Assembly (NCBI GenBank): GCA_045636025.1
Contig: JAZTWP010000029.1
Span: forward strand, 29,038-93,037
Origin: UBA1081 sp045636025
GTDB lineage: Bacteria; Bacillota; Clostridia; Oscillospirales; Acutalibacteraceae
DNA: 64,000 bases
Reading direction: 5' to 3'
A program made the position numbers and the translations under genes. This document shows positions 26,300 through 34,231 of the stretch, piece by piece. Each line of letters opens with the position of its first letter. Within the stretch, counting starts at the first letter, position 1. A model generated the notes under the pieces. That model made no database searches. It worked only from the letters and a program-made list of their open reading frames with translations, and was not told the DNA's origin.

Positions 26300-26394
26300 A
26301 TGTTCGGAACGTTCAATATAATAACACATCTTTTTGTGATTTGCAAGTCTTTTTTGCAAAATTTTTTAATTTTTTTTAATTTTTTTCAAAAACC

Positions 26395-26448
26395 TTGACT
26401 TTTGATTCTACACAATGTAGAATCAAGATATAGTCTACAATGTGTAGA
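26395..26448 (+). promoter_or_regulatory. BlaI-type promoter and twin operators (pair 1)
   Basis: TTGACT (26395-26400) and TAGAAT (26418-26423) are 17 bp apart. Palindrome ATTCTACACAATGTAGAAT (26405-26423) covers the spacer and -10, and TCTACAATGTGTAGA (26434-26448) covers the start region. Both fit the TACA-N3-TGTA form bound by BlaI/MecI dimers; centres are 27 bp apart. Confidence 0.8.
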
Positions 26449-26470
26449 ATGAATTTTCGGAGGTGTTTTT

Positions 26471-26833
26471 ATGGGTGAAATGCAGATGGGGGTTATTGAA
26501 TCCCGTTTTGCGGACATTATATGGCAGAATGAGCCTGTTGCGACAACTGAGCTTGTGAAGCTGAGCGAAAAGGAGCTTAACTGGAAAAAGACGACTACCT
26601 ACACGGTTCTTAAGCGACTTTGTGACAAGGGTATTTTCCGTAACGACAAGGGGACTGTCACTTCTCTTATTTCAAAAAATGAGTTTTACTCGGTGCAGAG
26701 TGAAAAATTCGTCGATGAAACTTTCGGCGGCTCTCTGCCAGCATTTTTAGCGGCATTTACATCAAGGAAATCGCTCACACGGGAGGAAGTTGCCGAGCTT
26801 CGCAGAATGGTTGCAGATTTTGAGGAGGGCTGA
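26471..26833 (+). CDS. BlaI/MecI/CopY family repressor
   Basis: This 120-residue winged-helix repressor contains the family core (ESRFADIIWQNEP, TTTYTVLKRLCDKGIF) and a C-terminal dimerisation helix region. It should bind the two palindromes just upstream and repress itself and the downstream metalloprotease gene. In the family, repression is lifted when the BlaR1-like protease triggers cleavage of the repressor. It precedes the protease gene by 2 bp. A second, related pair is in the mobile element at 56826-59461. Confidence 0.9.
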   Translation: MGEMQMGVIESRFADIIWQNEPVATTELVKLSEKELNWKKTTTYTVLKRLCDKGIFRNDKGTVTSLISKNEFYSVQSEKFVDETFGGSLPAFLAAFTSRKSLTREEVAELRRMVADFEEG

Positions 26834-26835
26834 AT

Positions 26836-28908
26836 ATGACTAACTTGTTTATATCGCTTTTTAATATGAGTATAACTGCATCCTGGCTTGTTCTGGCTGT
26901 TGTTGTGCTCAGGTTTCTTCTTAAAAAAGCGCCTAAATGGATAAATGCCGTTCTGTGGGCATTTGTGGGGTTCAGACTTGTCTGTCCGTTTTCTTTTGAA
27001 AGTATTTTCAGCCTTGTTCCGAGTACGGACACTGTGCCTCACGATATAATTTATTCTCAGTCTCCGACAATACACAGCGGAATACCGTCTCTTAACAGCA
27101 CGGTCAATCCCATAATATCTGAAACTTTTGCGCCTGATGTCACAAACAGCGTAAATCCTTTGCAAGTTGTTCTTTTTGTGACTGTTCTTGTGTGGCTTAT
27201 CGGCATTGTTGCGATGCTTGTATATTCGGGTGTGAGTTTTATCCGTCTGAACGCAAAAGTGCGTGAAGGTGTTGTTCTTAAAGATAATATCTGGCTCTGC
27301 GACAGAATTGACACTCCGTTTATTCTCGGACTTTTCAGACCTCGTATTTTTCTTCCGTCAGATATGGCAGAGAGTGATATGGAATATGTCATTGCTCACG
27401 AAAACGCACATCTCAGGCGACGTGACCATTGGTGGAAGCCCTTAGGCTTTATACTGCTGACGGTTTATTGGTTCAATCCCGTGATGTGGATTGCTTATAT
27501 TCTGCTTTGCCGTGATATTGAGCTTGCCTGTGACGAAAAAGTAATCAAGGAAATGGGAACGGATATAAAAAAATCCTATTCAGAAACACTTATCAACTTC
27601 AGCGTATCAAGACGCACTATTTCGGCTTGTCCTCTTGCATTCGGTGAAATAGGTGTAAAGGACAGAGTCAAGTCTGTTCTCAGTTACAAAAAGCCTACGT
27701 TATGGATTATTATTGTTGCCGTGATTTCGTGTATCGTTGTTGCTTTGTGCTTCCTTACAAATCCGAAAGGGGAACAGAACGAAGAAATCACTGAATCTGA
27801 AACAGATTATTACGGCAAATATACCTACCTTGAAATGCTTGATTATACCGTTGCAGGAGAATATGTATCTGAACTGTATGATATTGATGCTGTTCATTAT
27901 CCTGGAAACGGAGAAGGTGAAGCAGCAATTCTCATTGGTGAAGCACATGGTGTTGATTTAAGTAAGTTTCTCAGTAATGTCAAATGGAGCCGAAGTCTTC
28001 CGCCCATTGAAGAACTTTCATCACCCGGCTCTGTGGAATTTGTGATAAACGATGATTACAGGGTAACTGTCCATAAACGGAAAACAGGCTCGTTGTTTGC
28101 ATATGCGGTTGTAAAATACGAAGATGAAATAAGGTATTATCACGCATCGTACGATGATTATGAGAAAGCGGTAGCAATACTGCATCCGTTTGATATGCTG
28201 ACGGAAGATCACGATGCCGTATTTGAAGTTTTATCATATATATCGGACTTTGATTCTGCATATATTTCACTGAATATCTACACAAAAACAGTGTTTTTCA
28301 GTTTGTCAAGTTTCAGCAGTTATTTTTGTAACGGCAGTTATATTGAGAATGATGAATATATAATTATCACATCAGATGATATGATACAGCAATATACTTT
28401 CAGAAAAGACGGTGATAATCTTATTTTTGTTGCTGACAAATCATCAGAGGTTCCCGAATATAAATATACACCGGATGGTGCGTATGCGCCTTGCATTCCC
28501 GACGGTGCTGTCTTTGAATTCAACGGTTTTGAAACAACCTATATTGATAAGACTCTGTGGGATATTGATAATGACGGTATAGAAGAGAACTGTGTTCTCG
28601 GCTACGGACCTACATCGGGACTTTTTACGGTGACTTTTTCTGCGTACGAAAACGGAAACCTTGAATATTTTAATATATTCAATAGCGGTATCGATGATAT
28701 TCAGTTCGGTTGGGATGAGAACGGAAAACTTGTAGTCAGAGGTTTTGTTCATCGTTACGGAGCAGATCCGATTGATGTGTATTGTGATATAGTTGTAAAA
28801 GACGGCAATATCGTGCTATGCAGCAATATTGTTCTCGGTTCAGGCGACAGCCTGATGCCCTACTGGGGAGAACAAGGGGTATCATCAATGTATGCACCGG
28901 GTAAATAA
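26836..28908 (+). CDS. BlaR1-like M56 metallopeptidase with unknown ectodomain
   Basis: This 690-residue membrane protein has helices near 8-28, 38-58, 115-135 and 290-310 and the cytoplasmic M56 zinc protease motif HENAHLRR near residue 192, with the distal Glu in DIELACDEKV. The extracellular part (about 310-690) has no SxxK penicillin-binding domain, so the signal is not a beta-lactam by this evidence. The ectodomain looks like beta-rich repeats of a type found only in such clostridial proteins. It is paired with the BlaI gene and ends at a terminator (28925-28952). Confidence 0.85.
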   Translation: MTNLFISLFNMSITASWLVLAVVVLRFLLKKAPKWINAVLWAFVGFRLVCPFSFESIFSLVPSTDTVPHDIIYSQSPTIHSGIPSLNSTVNPIISETFAPDVTNSVNPLQVVLFVTVLVWLIGIVAMLVYSGVSFIRLNAKVREGVVLKDNIWLCDRIDTPFILGLFRPRIFLPSDMAESDMEYVIAHENAHLRRRDHWWKPLGFILLTVYWFNPVMWIAYILLCRDIELACDEKVIKEMGTDIKKSYSETLINFSVSRRTISACPLAFGEIGVKDRVKSVLSYKKPTLWIIIVAVISCIVVALCFLTNPKGEQNEEITESETDYYGKYTYLEMLDYTVAGEYVSELYDIDAVHYPGNGEGEAAILIGEAHGVDLSKFLSNVKWSRSLPPIEELSSPGSVEFVINDDYRVTVHKRKTGSLFAYAVVKYEDEIRYYHASYDDYEKAVAILHPFDMLTEDHDAVFEVLSYISDFDSAYISLNIYTKTVFFSLSSFSSYFCNGSYIENDEYIIITSDDMIQQYTFRKDGDNLIFVADKSSEVPEYKYTPDGAYAPCIPDGAVFEFNGFETTYIDKTLWDIDNDGIEENCVLGYGPTSGLFTVTFSAYENGNLEYFNIFNSGIDDIQFGWDENGKLVVRGFVHRYGADPIDVYCDIVVKDGNIVLCSNIVLGSGDSLMPYWGEQGVSSMYAPGK

Positions 28909-28924
28909 AAAATTTACAGCACAG

Positions 28925-28953
28925 AACGGATATCTGCGGATATCCGTTTTTGT
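28925..28953 (+). terminator. Intrinsic terminator
   Basis: ACGGATATC TGC GGATATCCGT with a T tail. Confidence 0.75.
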
Positions 28954-28957
28954 AGGG

Positions 28958-29158
28958 TAAACAATAATTTAGCGAAGCAGAAATTAATTGATATATCGTA
29001 GGGGCGATGATTCATCGCCCGGCACGAATGTGCATTTTCCGAAGGAAAATAAAACGGCAGAGCCGTTATTGTTCGCTTGCTCACAATCGGGCGTTGAATC
29101 AACGCCCCTACAAGCTCGATTTTAATTTCTTCAAACATTTCTGCTAAATTATTGTTTA
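28958..29158. repeat. MITE-like element with terminal and nested inverted repeats
   Basis: The ends are inverted copies of TAAACAATAATTTAGC. Inside are two hairpins, GGGCGATGA/TCATCGCCC and GGGCGTTGA/TCAACGCCC, each flanked by GTAGGGGCG/CGCCCCTAC that also pair with each other. It has no ORF. The right end overlaps the stop of the YlmC-like gene and supplies its last codons. A short related palindrome is at 38585-38619. Confidence 0.7.
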
Positions 29159-29391
29159 TCTTTCTTCACCAGAATTGTATCATCGCCGATGACTTCGATG
29201 TTGCACCAGTCGATTTTGATATCATCGGTTTTTCCGATTGTGCCGAAGAAACCCGGTTTGCCGCAGATGATGATTGATGTGATACAGCCTGTGCAGGTGT
29301 CGAGTTCCACATCACCCACAGTGCCTATTTTTGTGCCGCTGCATACATCGATAACATCTTTGTCGCAAAGACTGCTTACAGAACATTTCAT
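29149..29391 (-). CDS. YlmC/YmxH family PRC-barrel sporulation protein
   Basis: This 80-residue protein is a PRC-barrel of the YlmC/YmxH type: SVSSLCDKDVIDVCSGTKIGTVGDVELD, then CGKPGFFG. Members are conserved in spore formers and their exact role is unknown. The start is the ATG at 29391 behind AAAGGGTG. The C-terminal residues DKQ and the stop codon are encoded by the terminal repeat of the MITE next door, so the original end was altered by that insertion. Confidence 0.85.
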   Translation of the reverse strand: MKCSVSSLCDKDVIDVCSGTKIGTVGDVELDTCTGCITSIIICGKPGFFGTIGKTDDIKIDWCNIEVIGDDTILVKKDKQ

Positions 29392-29436
29392 TTTTATCAC
29401 CCTTTCGGTAAATAATATGATAGATAAATATAATAC

Positions 29437-29465
29437 TTGACATAAATCTGCCGAAATGATAAACT
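29437..29465 (+). promoter_or_regulatory. Promoter for trpS
   Basis: TTGACA (29437-29442) and TAAACT (29460-29465) are spaced 17 bp. I see no T-box leader in front of the gene. Confidence 0.6.
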
Positions 29466-29500
29466 TAAATGTAAATTCAATCGATACTTCAGGTGATAAA

Positions 29501-30505
29501 ATGGAAAATACAGAAAACAAAAAAGTAGTATTGAGTCTTATTCAGCCCACAGGTACACCCACACTCGGTAACTACCTTGGTGCGTTCAAAAACTGGAAAG
29601 CAATGGCTCAGGAATACAACTGCCTTTTCGGTGCTGCTGACCTTCATTCAATTACTGTCAGAACAGCTCCTGCAGACCTGAGAAAGAGAACTATGGATCT
29701 TTTTGCAATTCTTCTTGCAATGGGACTTGATCCCGAAAAGAACATTATCTTCTGTCAGAGCCATGTTTCAGCTCACGCTCAGCTCGGCTGGATTCTTGAT
29801 TGCTATACACAGTTCGGTGAGGCTGCAAGAATGACTCAGTTCAAGGATAAATCAGCAAAACACGCAGATAACATCAATCTCGGTCTTTTTACATATCCCA
29901 CTCTTATGGCTGCGGATATTCTTCTTTACAATGCTGATTATGTACCCATCGGTGCAGATCAGAAACAGCATCTTGAACTTGCTCGTGACATTGCAAACCG
30001 TTTCAACGGTCTTTACGGTGATTTCTTCCGTGTTCCCGAACCGTTCATCGGCAAGGCTGGTGCCAGAGTTATGTCTCTTCAGGAGCCTGACAAGAAGATG
30101 AGTAAGTCAGACACAAATCAGAAGTCATTCATTCTTGTTACAGAGGATCCGAATGTGATTGTAAAGAAAATCAAGAGTGCCGTTACAGACTCTGAGGCTG
30201 CAGTATATTACAGCGAAGACAAGCCCGGTGTTTCAAACCTTATGGATATCTATTCAGCTTGTACAGGCAAGTCATATGACGCTATTACAGATGAATTTGC
30301 AGGCAAGGGTTACGGTGATTTCAAGGCAGCAGTTGCAGAAGCTGTTGTTGAAGAGCTTCGTCCTCTTCAGGAAGAATATCACAGACTTGTCAAGGATAAG
30401 GCTTACCTTGAGGAATGTGCAAGAATCGGTGCAGAAAAGGCATCAAGAATTGCAGACAGAACAGTCAGACAGTGTATGAAGAAAGTCGGTTTCTGGCAGT
30501 ATTAA
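29501..30505 (+). CDS. trpS: Tryptophan--tRNA ligase
   Basis: TrpS charges tRNA-Trp with tryptophan using ATP. The 334-residue protein has the class I signatures: TPTLGNYLGA in place of HIGH near residue 17 and KKMSKSD near residue 199, plus the bacterial TrpRS motif for Trp recognition (FCQSHVSAHAQLGWIL). The ATG at 29501 follows AGGTGAT. A strong terminator follows at 30511-30547. Confidence 0.96.
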   Translation: MENTENKKVVLSLIQPTGTPTLGNYLGAFKNWKAMAQEYNCLFGAADLHSITVRTAPADLRKRTMDLFAILLAMGLDPEKNIIFCQSHVSAHAQLGWILDCYTQFGEAARMTQFKDKSAKHADNINLGLFTYPTLMAADILLYNADYVPIGADQKQHLELARDIANRFNGLYGDFFRVPEPFIGKAGARVMSLQEPDKKMSKSDTNQKSFILVTEDPNVIVKKIKSAVTDSEAAVYYSEDKPGVSNLMDIYSACTGKSYDAITDEFAGKGYGDFKAAVAEAVVEELRPLQEEYHRLVKDKAYLEECARIGAEKASRIADRTVRQCMKKVGFWQY

Positions 30506-30510
30506 AAATT

Positions 30511-30548
30511 AACACCGTAGGTTCATTGCTGAACTTACGGTGATTTTT
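30511..30548. terminator. Bidirectional intrinsic terminator
   Basis: CACCGTAGGTTCA TTGC TGAACTTACGGTG with a following T run. Confidence 0.85.
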
Positions 30549-30560
30549 TTTCTTGCTTGA

Positions 30561-31118
30561 TTAATCGCAGAGTTTTTTGCCGAATGCCACATCTGTATCG
30601 AGAATTTCTATCTGCTCGAAGCCGTATTTTTTATAGAAAGCGCAGGCATTCACATTGTCTGTGCCGGTTGTGAGCATTACACCCTTGATTCCTTTTGCCA
30701 TGAGGTGGTCTGTGAGTGTTTTTACAAGTTTTCCGCCCCAGCCCTGACGATGATATGCAGGTAAAAGGTCTATGTGAAGGTGAGCAGGGTAGATGTCTTT
30801 ATATTTATTGTGAAGGACTGTTGATTCTGCTGCCCAGCCGTATAATTCATCACCGAGAGGTTTGTTGAGGTCGAGATATTCCTTGTCAAAAATCTCTTTA
30901 TAGCTGTTGTAATCCTCTGCGCAGTAAATATAGCCTACTGCCTTGCCGTCATCATCAACCACGAAACAGTTTTCAGGCTCTTTTTCAATATAATAATCGC
31001 AGAAAGTGTGAAGAATGAATTCGCCAAGGTCACCGGTTTTTTCTTCACCTTCGCTGTTAAGACAGACAAATCTTACCGCATCAAAGTCTTTTGCTTCATA
31101 TTTTCTGATTGATAACAT
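30561..31118 (-). CDS. GNAT family N-acetyltransferase
   Basis: This 185-residue enzyme has the GNAT fold. The acetyl-CoA-binding motif A is seen as LLPAYHRQGWGGKLVKTL near residue 118 and motif B as NVNACAFYKKYGFEQIEI. The acceptor substrate is unknown. Its closest resemblance is to the group of acetyltransferases related to the C-terminal part of O-GlcNAcase, which fits the neighbouring amino-sugar genes, but that link is an inference. Confidence 0.85.
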   Translation of the reverse strand: MLSIRKYEAKDFDAVRFVCLNSEGEEKTGDLGEFILHTFCDYYIEKEPENCFVVDDDGKAVGYIYCAEDYNSYKEIFDKEYLDLNKPLGDELYGWAAESTVLHNKYKDIYPAHLHIDLLPAYHRQGWGGKLVKTLTDHLMAKGIKGVMLTTGTDNVNACAFYKKYGFEQIEILDTDVAFGKKLCD

Positions 31119-31200
31119 AACAAATCTCTCCGTTTTTGATTTCTTGAATTCATAATATAAAAAATTATTAAAAAAATCAATGCTTTTATCAAATTAATAT

Positions 31201-31228
31201 TTGAAAAATAAGAACAATGGTGTATAAT
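31201..31228 (+). promoter_or_regulatory. Promoter for the amino-sugar operon
   Basis: TTGAAA (31201-31206) and TATAAT (31223-31228) are spaced 16 bp. Confidence 0.65.
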
Positions 31229-31268
31229 GGCTTTGCAGACTATTTCTCTTATAAAAGGAGCAATGCTG

Positions 31269-32150
31269 ATGTATTATCTCGGTATTGACGGCGGCGGCAC
31301 AAGAACAACTGCCGTTGTGACTGATGAAAACGAAAATATAATTACAAGAAAATCAGGCGGCACTATTAATTTTTATTCCGTGGGAATGGAAACTGCAAGA
31401 GAAAACCTTTCTGCTCTGATGACCGAAATCAGCAGAGAAACGGGAATTATCTCTTTTGACGGTGCTTTTATCGGTTGCTCTGCGCTCGATTGCGAAGCAG
31501 ATGACGAAACGACCGATAAACTCTGCAAAGGTGTTATCAATGCCGAAAAAACAAAAATGCACAGCGATGTTTACATTGCTCTGAAATCAGTTAAAGATGC
31601 AAAGTGTCCTGCGGTTGCAATCTGCGGTACAGGGTCAATCGCCACGGGTGAAGACGAAAACGGCAGAATTTATGTAACAGGCGGATGGGGACATATTTTA
31701 GGTGACGAAGGCTCAGCTTATTCAATTGCTGTATCTGCTCTCAGAATTTGTTCTCATAAGTGTGATAAGGGTGAAAAAACGCATCTTCTTGAAAGTGCGG
31801 AAAAGTTTTTCGGTGTTGACGATTTCAGAAAAGCTATTGATATTATCTATTCCTCCGATATGACAAAGGACAGACTTGCTCGTTTTGCCGAAGTACTTGA
31901 TATGAATGACGAAACAGTAAGAAGACTAATAATAACTGAAGCACAAAAGTTTGCATTTGCAGTTCAGACACTTCTTGAAAAAATGAAAAATTGTGATGTT
32001 TTAGGTCTTTACGGCGGAGTTTTTCAGCATAACAATTTTTTCAGAGAAGAATTTTCAGATGCAATCAAAAATAAATTCCCGGAAACAGAAATCAAGCTTA
32101 TTGGTACACCGCCCGAAGAAACTGCGGCTTCACTTGCGAGGAGATTATAA
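31269..32150 (+). CDS. N-acetylglucosamine kinase-like BadF/BadG ATPase
   Basis: This 293-residue protein has the ASKHA kinase fold: YLGIDGGGTRTTAVV (phosphate 1) at the N-terminus, AICGTGSIATG (phosphate 2) near residue 117, and GGWGHILGDEGSAYSIA. It matches the family containing N-acetylglucosamine kinase, so it likely phosphorylates an amino sugar. ATGs at 31263 and 31269 both follow AAAGGAG; the second has better spacing (8 bp). Its stop overlaps the start of the SIS-domain gene (TAATG). Confidence 0.82.
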   Translation: MYYLGIDGGGTRTTAVVTDENENIITRKSGGTINFYSVGMETARENLSALMTEISRETGIISFDGAFIGCSALDCEADDETTDKLCKGVINAEKTKMHSDVYIALKSVKDAKCPAVAICGTGSIATGEDENGRIYVTGGWGHILGDEGSAYSIAVSALRICSHKCDKGEKTHLLESAEKFFGVDDFRKAIDIIYSSDMTKDRLARFAEVLDMNDETVRRLIITEAQKFAFAVQTLLEKMKNCDVLGLYGGVFQHNNFFREEFSDAIKNKFPETEIKLIGTPPEETAASLARRL

Positions 32151-32887
32151 TGAAAAAATATCTTGAATACATTGAAAATGTAAAAAGTATAATAGAAAAG
32201 ATTGCCGCTGATGAAAAGGGAAGTCTTGAAAAAACAGCTTCTGTTTTTGCCGAAACACTTATGAACGGAAAAAGACTCTATCTTTTCGGCACGGGGCATT
32301 CTCATATGCTTTCAGAAGAGCTTTTTTACAGAGCAGGCGGTCTTGTTAATGTTCAGCCCGTGCTTGTTGAGCCTCTTATGCTTCATATTTCCGCATCGGC
32401 AAGTACTGTTGCTGAGCGTGAAGAGGGAATTGCAGAGAAGATTTTTGAAGACTATGCAATGAGCTGCGGTGACACTATTGTTATTATCTCAAATTCAGGC
32501 AGAAACGGTGTTATCGTTGATATGGCTCTGCTCTGCAAGGAAAAAGGTCTTAATGTCATTGCTCTTACAAATCTTGATCATACATATGCAGGAGCATCAA
32601 GACACAAGAGCGGAAAGCGCCTTTGTGAAATTGCCGATATTGTGCTCGATAACGGCGGTTGTACGGGTGATGCATGCGTTGAGATAGACGGTATTGAGGG
32701 CAAAATCTGCCCCACATCAACAGTATGCGGTGCAATGATTCTGAATGCAGTTGTTGCGGAAGCTGTTGACAAGTGTGCAAAAAACGGATTTTATCCGGAC
32801 CATTTTGCATCTTCAAATATTGACGGCGGTGACGCCATAAATGATAAACTTGTTGAAAAATATAAGGATGTATTGAAACATCTCTGA
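32150..32887 (+). CDS. SIS-domain phosphosugar-binding protein (UPF0309-like)
   Basis: This 245-residue protein has a sugar isomerase (SIS) domain with LFGTGHSHMLSEE near residue 45 and IISNSGRNGV near residue 112. It probably binds or isomerises a phosphosugar made by the kinase encoded directly upstream, for example in N-acetylmuramic or N-acetylglucosamine catabolism. Translational coupling by TAATG overlap supports a shared pathway. Confidence 0.85.
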   Translation: MKKYLEYIENVKSIIEKIAADEKGSLEKTASVFAETLMNGKRLYLFGTGHSHMLSEELFYRAGGLVNVQPVLVEPLMLHISASASTVAEREEGIAEKIFEDYAMSCGDTIVIISNSGRNGVIVDMALLCKEKGLNVIALTNLDHTYAGASRHKSGKRLCEIADIVLDNGGCTGDACVEIDGIEGKICPTSTVCGAMILNAVVAEAVDKCAKNGFYPDHFASSNIDGGDAINDKLVEKYKDVLKHL

Positions 32888-32908
32888 TATAGCGAAAGGA
32901 TAAAGAAA

Positions 32909-34003
32909 ATGGAAAACAAAATTATTAAAGTCGGTGTTGTAGGTCTCGGAAGAGGTACTGCAATTGCAAGATGTCTTAAGGGTGTGAAGAATGCAAAGCT
33001 TATTGCCTGCTGTGACCACAATCCTGTTACTCTTGAAAAAGGTTATGCAGAGCTTTCTGAAGTTCTTGAAGATAAAGATATTATCCGTTTCAGCGATTAT
33101 GATGAAATGCTTAAACTTGACATTGATGCAGTTATCGTTGCAACAGAAGCAGTTTATCACGTGCCCATTGTTACAAAGGCTATGAATGCAGGTAAACATG
33201 TACTCAGCGAAATTCCTGCAGTAAACTCAATTGAAGAAGCAAAAGTTCTCAAGGAGCTTGTTAATTCTCATCCCGACCTCATTTATATGGCGGCTGAAAA
33301 CTGCTGTTACTGGGCATTTATCCAGACCTGGAGAAAAATGCAGAAAGACGGTCTCTTCGGCGAAATCGCTTATGCAGAGGCAGAGTATCTTCACGCTCTC
33401 GATCCCGATGAGTTTGCTCCCGACTACTATCCCGAAGGTCATTGGAGAACATATCAGCCTGCAATTCATTACCTTACACACGAACTTGGTCCTCTTCTTT
33501 ATGTTATGGATGACAAATGTGTCAGCGTAACCTGTCTTGAGGCAGACGTGCACTATGACCCCTATACTCCAGAAAGAAAAGAAACAGGTGTCGCTCTTTT
33601 CAAAACTGCAAAGGGTGCTGTTATCAGACTTCTTGTTTCATTCGGTGCATACACAAGCTACGACCACAATTACCGTATCTGCGGTACAAGAGGCACAATT
33701 GAAACAGACAGAAGATGTGTTGTTGACAATGCTCATTCACTTGCAAGTCTTTACAGCGTACCCGGCACATTCTCTGCAAATTCAAAGATAGATATCCCCG
33801 TTACAACTGCTTATGAGGGTGAAGACAACAGCGGTCACGGCGGTGCAGACGGTAAAATGGTGAAGGATTTCATTTCCTGCATTGCTGAAAACAGAAAGCC
33901 TGACCTTGACGTTGACTTCGCAATTCAGATGTCAATTCCCGGCATCATTGCTCATCAGTCAGCAGTTCAGGGCGGTATGCCTATGGAAATTCCTCAGTTC
34001 TGA
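32909..34003 (+). CDS. Gfo/Idh/MocA family oxidoreductase
   Basis: This 364-residue NAD(P)-dependent oxidoreductase has the N-terminal GVVGLGRGTAIARCLKG motif and SEIPAVNSIEEAKVL in place of the family EKP. QPAIHYLTHELGPLLYVMDD near residue 190 holds the usual active-site His. It is third in the amino-sugar operon, 21 bp after the SIS gene, so it may oxidise a glycoside or amino-sugar intermediate. It is a distant paralog of the gene at 12389. Confidence 0.88.
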   Translation: MENKIIKVGVVGLGRGTAIARCLKGVKNAKLIACCDHNPVTLEKGYAELSEVLEDKDIIRFSDYDEMLKLDIDAVIVATEAVYHVPIVTKAMNAGKHVLSEIPAVNSIEEAKVLKELVNSHPDLIYMAAENCCYWAFIQTWRKMQKDGLFGEIAYAEAEYLHALDPDEFAPDYYPEGHWRTYQPAIHYLTHELGPLLYVMDDKCVSVTCLEADVHYDPYTPERKETGVALFKTAKGAVIRLLVSFGAYTSYDHNYRICGTRGTIETDRRCVVDNAHSLASLYSVPGTFSANSKIDIPVTTAYEGEDNSGHGGADGKMVKDFISCIAENRKPDLDVDFAIQMSIPGIIAHQSAVQGGMPMEIPQF

Positions 34004-34017
34004 TATTTTATATGAAA

Positions 34018-34058
34018 AAACAGTCGGTACATCCTGTGATGCACCGACCTTTTTTTGA
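34018..34058. terminator. Bidirectional intrinsic terminator
   Basis: GTCGGTACATC CTGT GATGCACCGAC hairpin with T/A runs. Confidence 0.8.
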
Positions 34059-34061
34059 TGT

Positions 34062-34220
34062 TTAGTTTTCTTTTCTGAATTCGTCCTTGCCCACGAAACA
34101 TACCGGGCATTCGAAATCTTCGGGTAAGTCTGCGAATGCTGTGCCGGGAGCGATGTTATGCTCAGGGTCGCCTTGTGCTTCATCATAAATCCAGCCGCAC
34201 ATCTTGCATACATATTTCAA
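34062..34220 (-). CDS. Rubredoxin
   Basis: This 52-residue iron protein carries one Fe bound by two Cys pairs, CKMCGW near residue 6 and CPVCFVGKDEF near residue 39. It passes single electrons, most likely to the flavodiiron protein whose gene ends 11 bp upstream on the same strand. No ATG is available; the start is the TTG at 34220, five bases after a GAGGTGA site. Confidence 0.9.
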   Translation of the reverse strand: MKYVCKMCGWIYDEAQGDPEHNIAPGTAFADLPEDFECPVCFVGKDEFRKEN

Positions 34221-34231
34221 GTGTGTCACCT

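Noticed and set aside
26056..26379. ORFs across the tRNA-Pro region on both strands
   Set aside because: They translate tRNA, terminator and repeat DNA.
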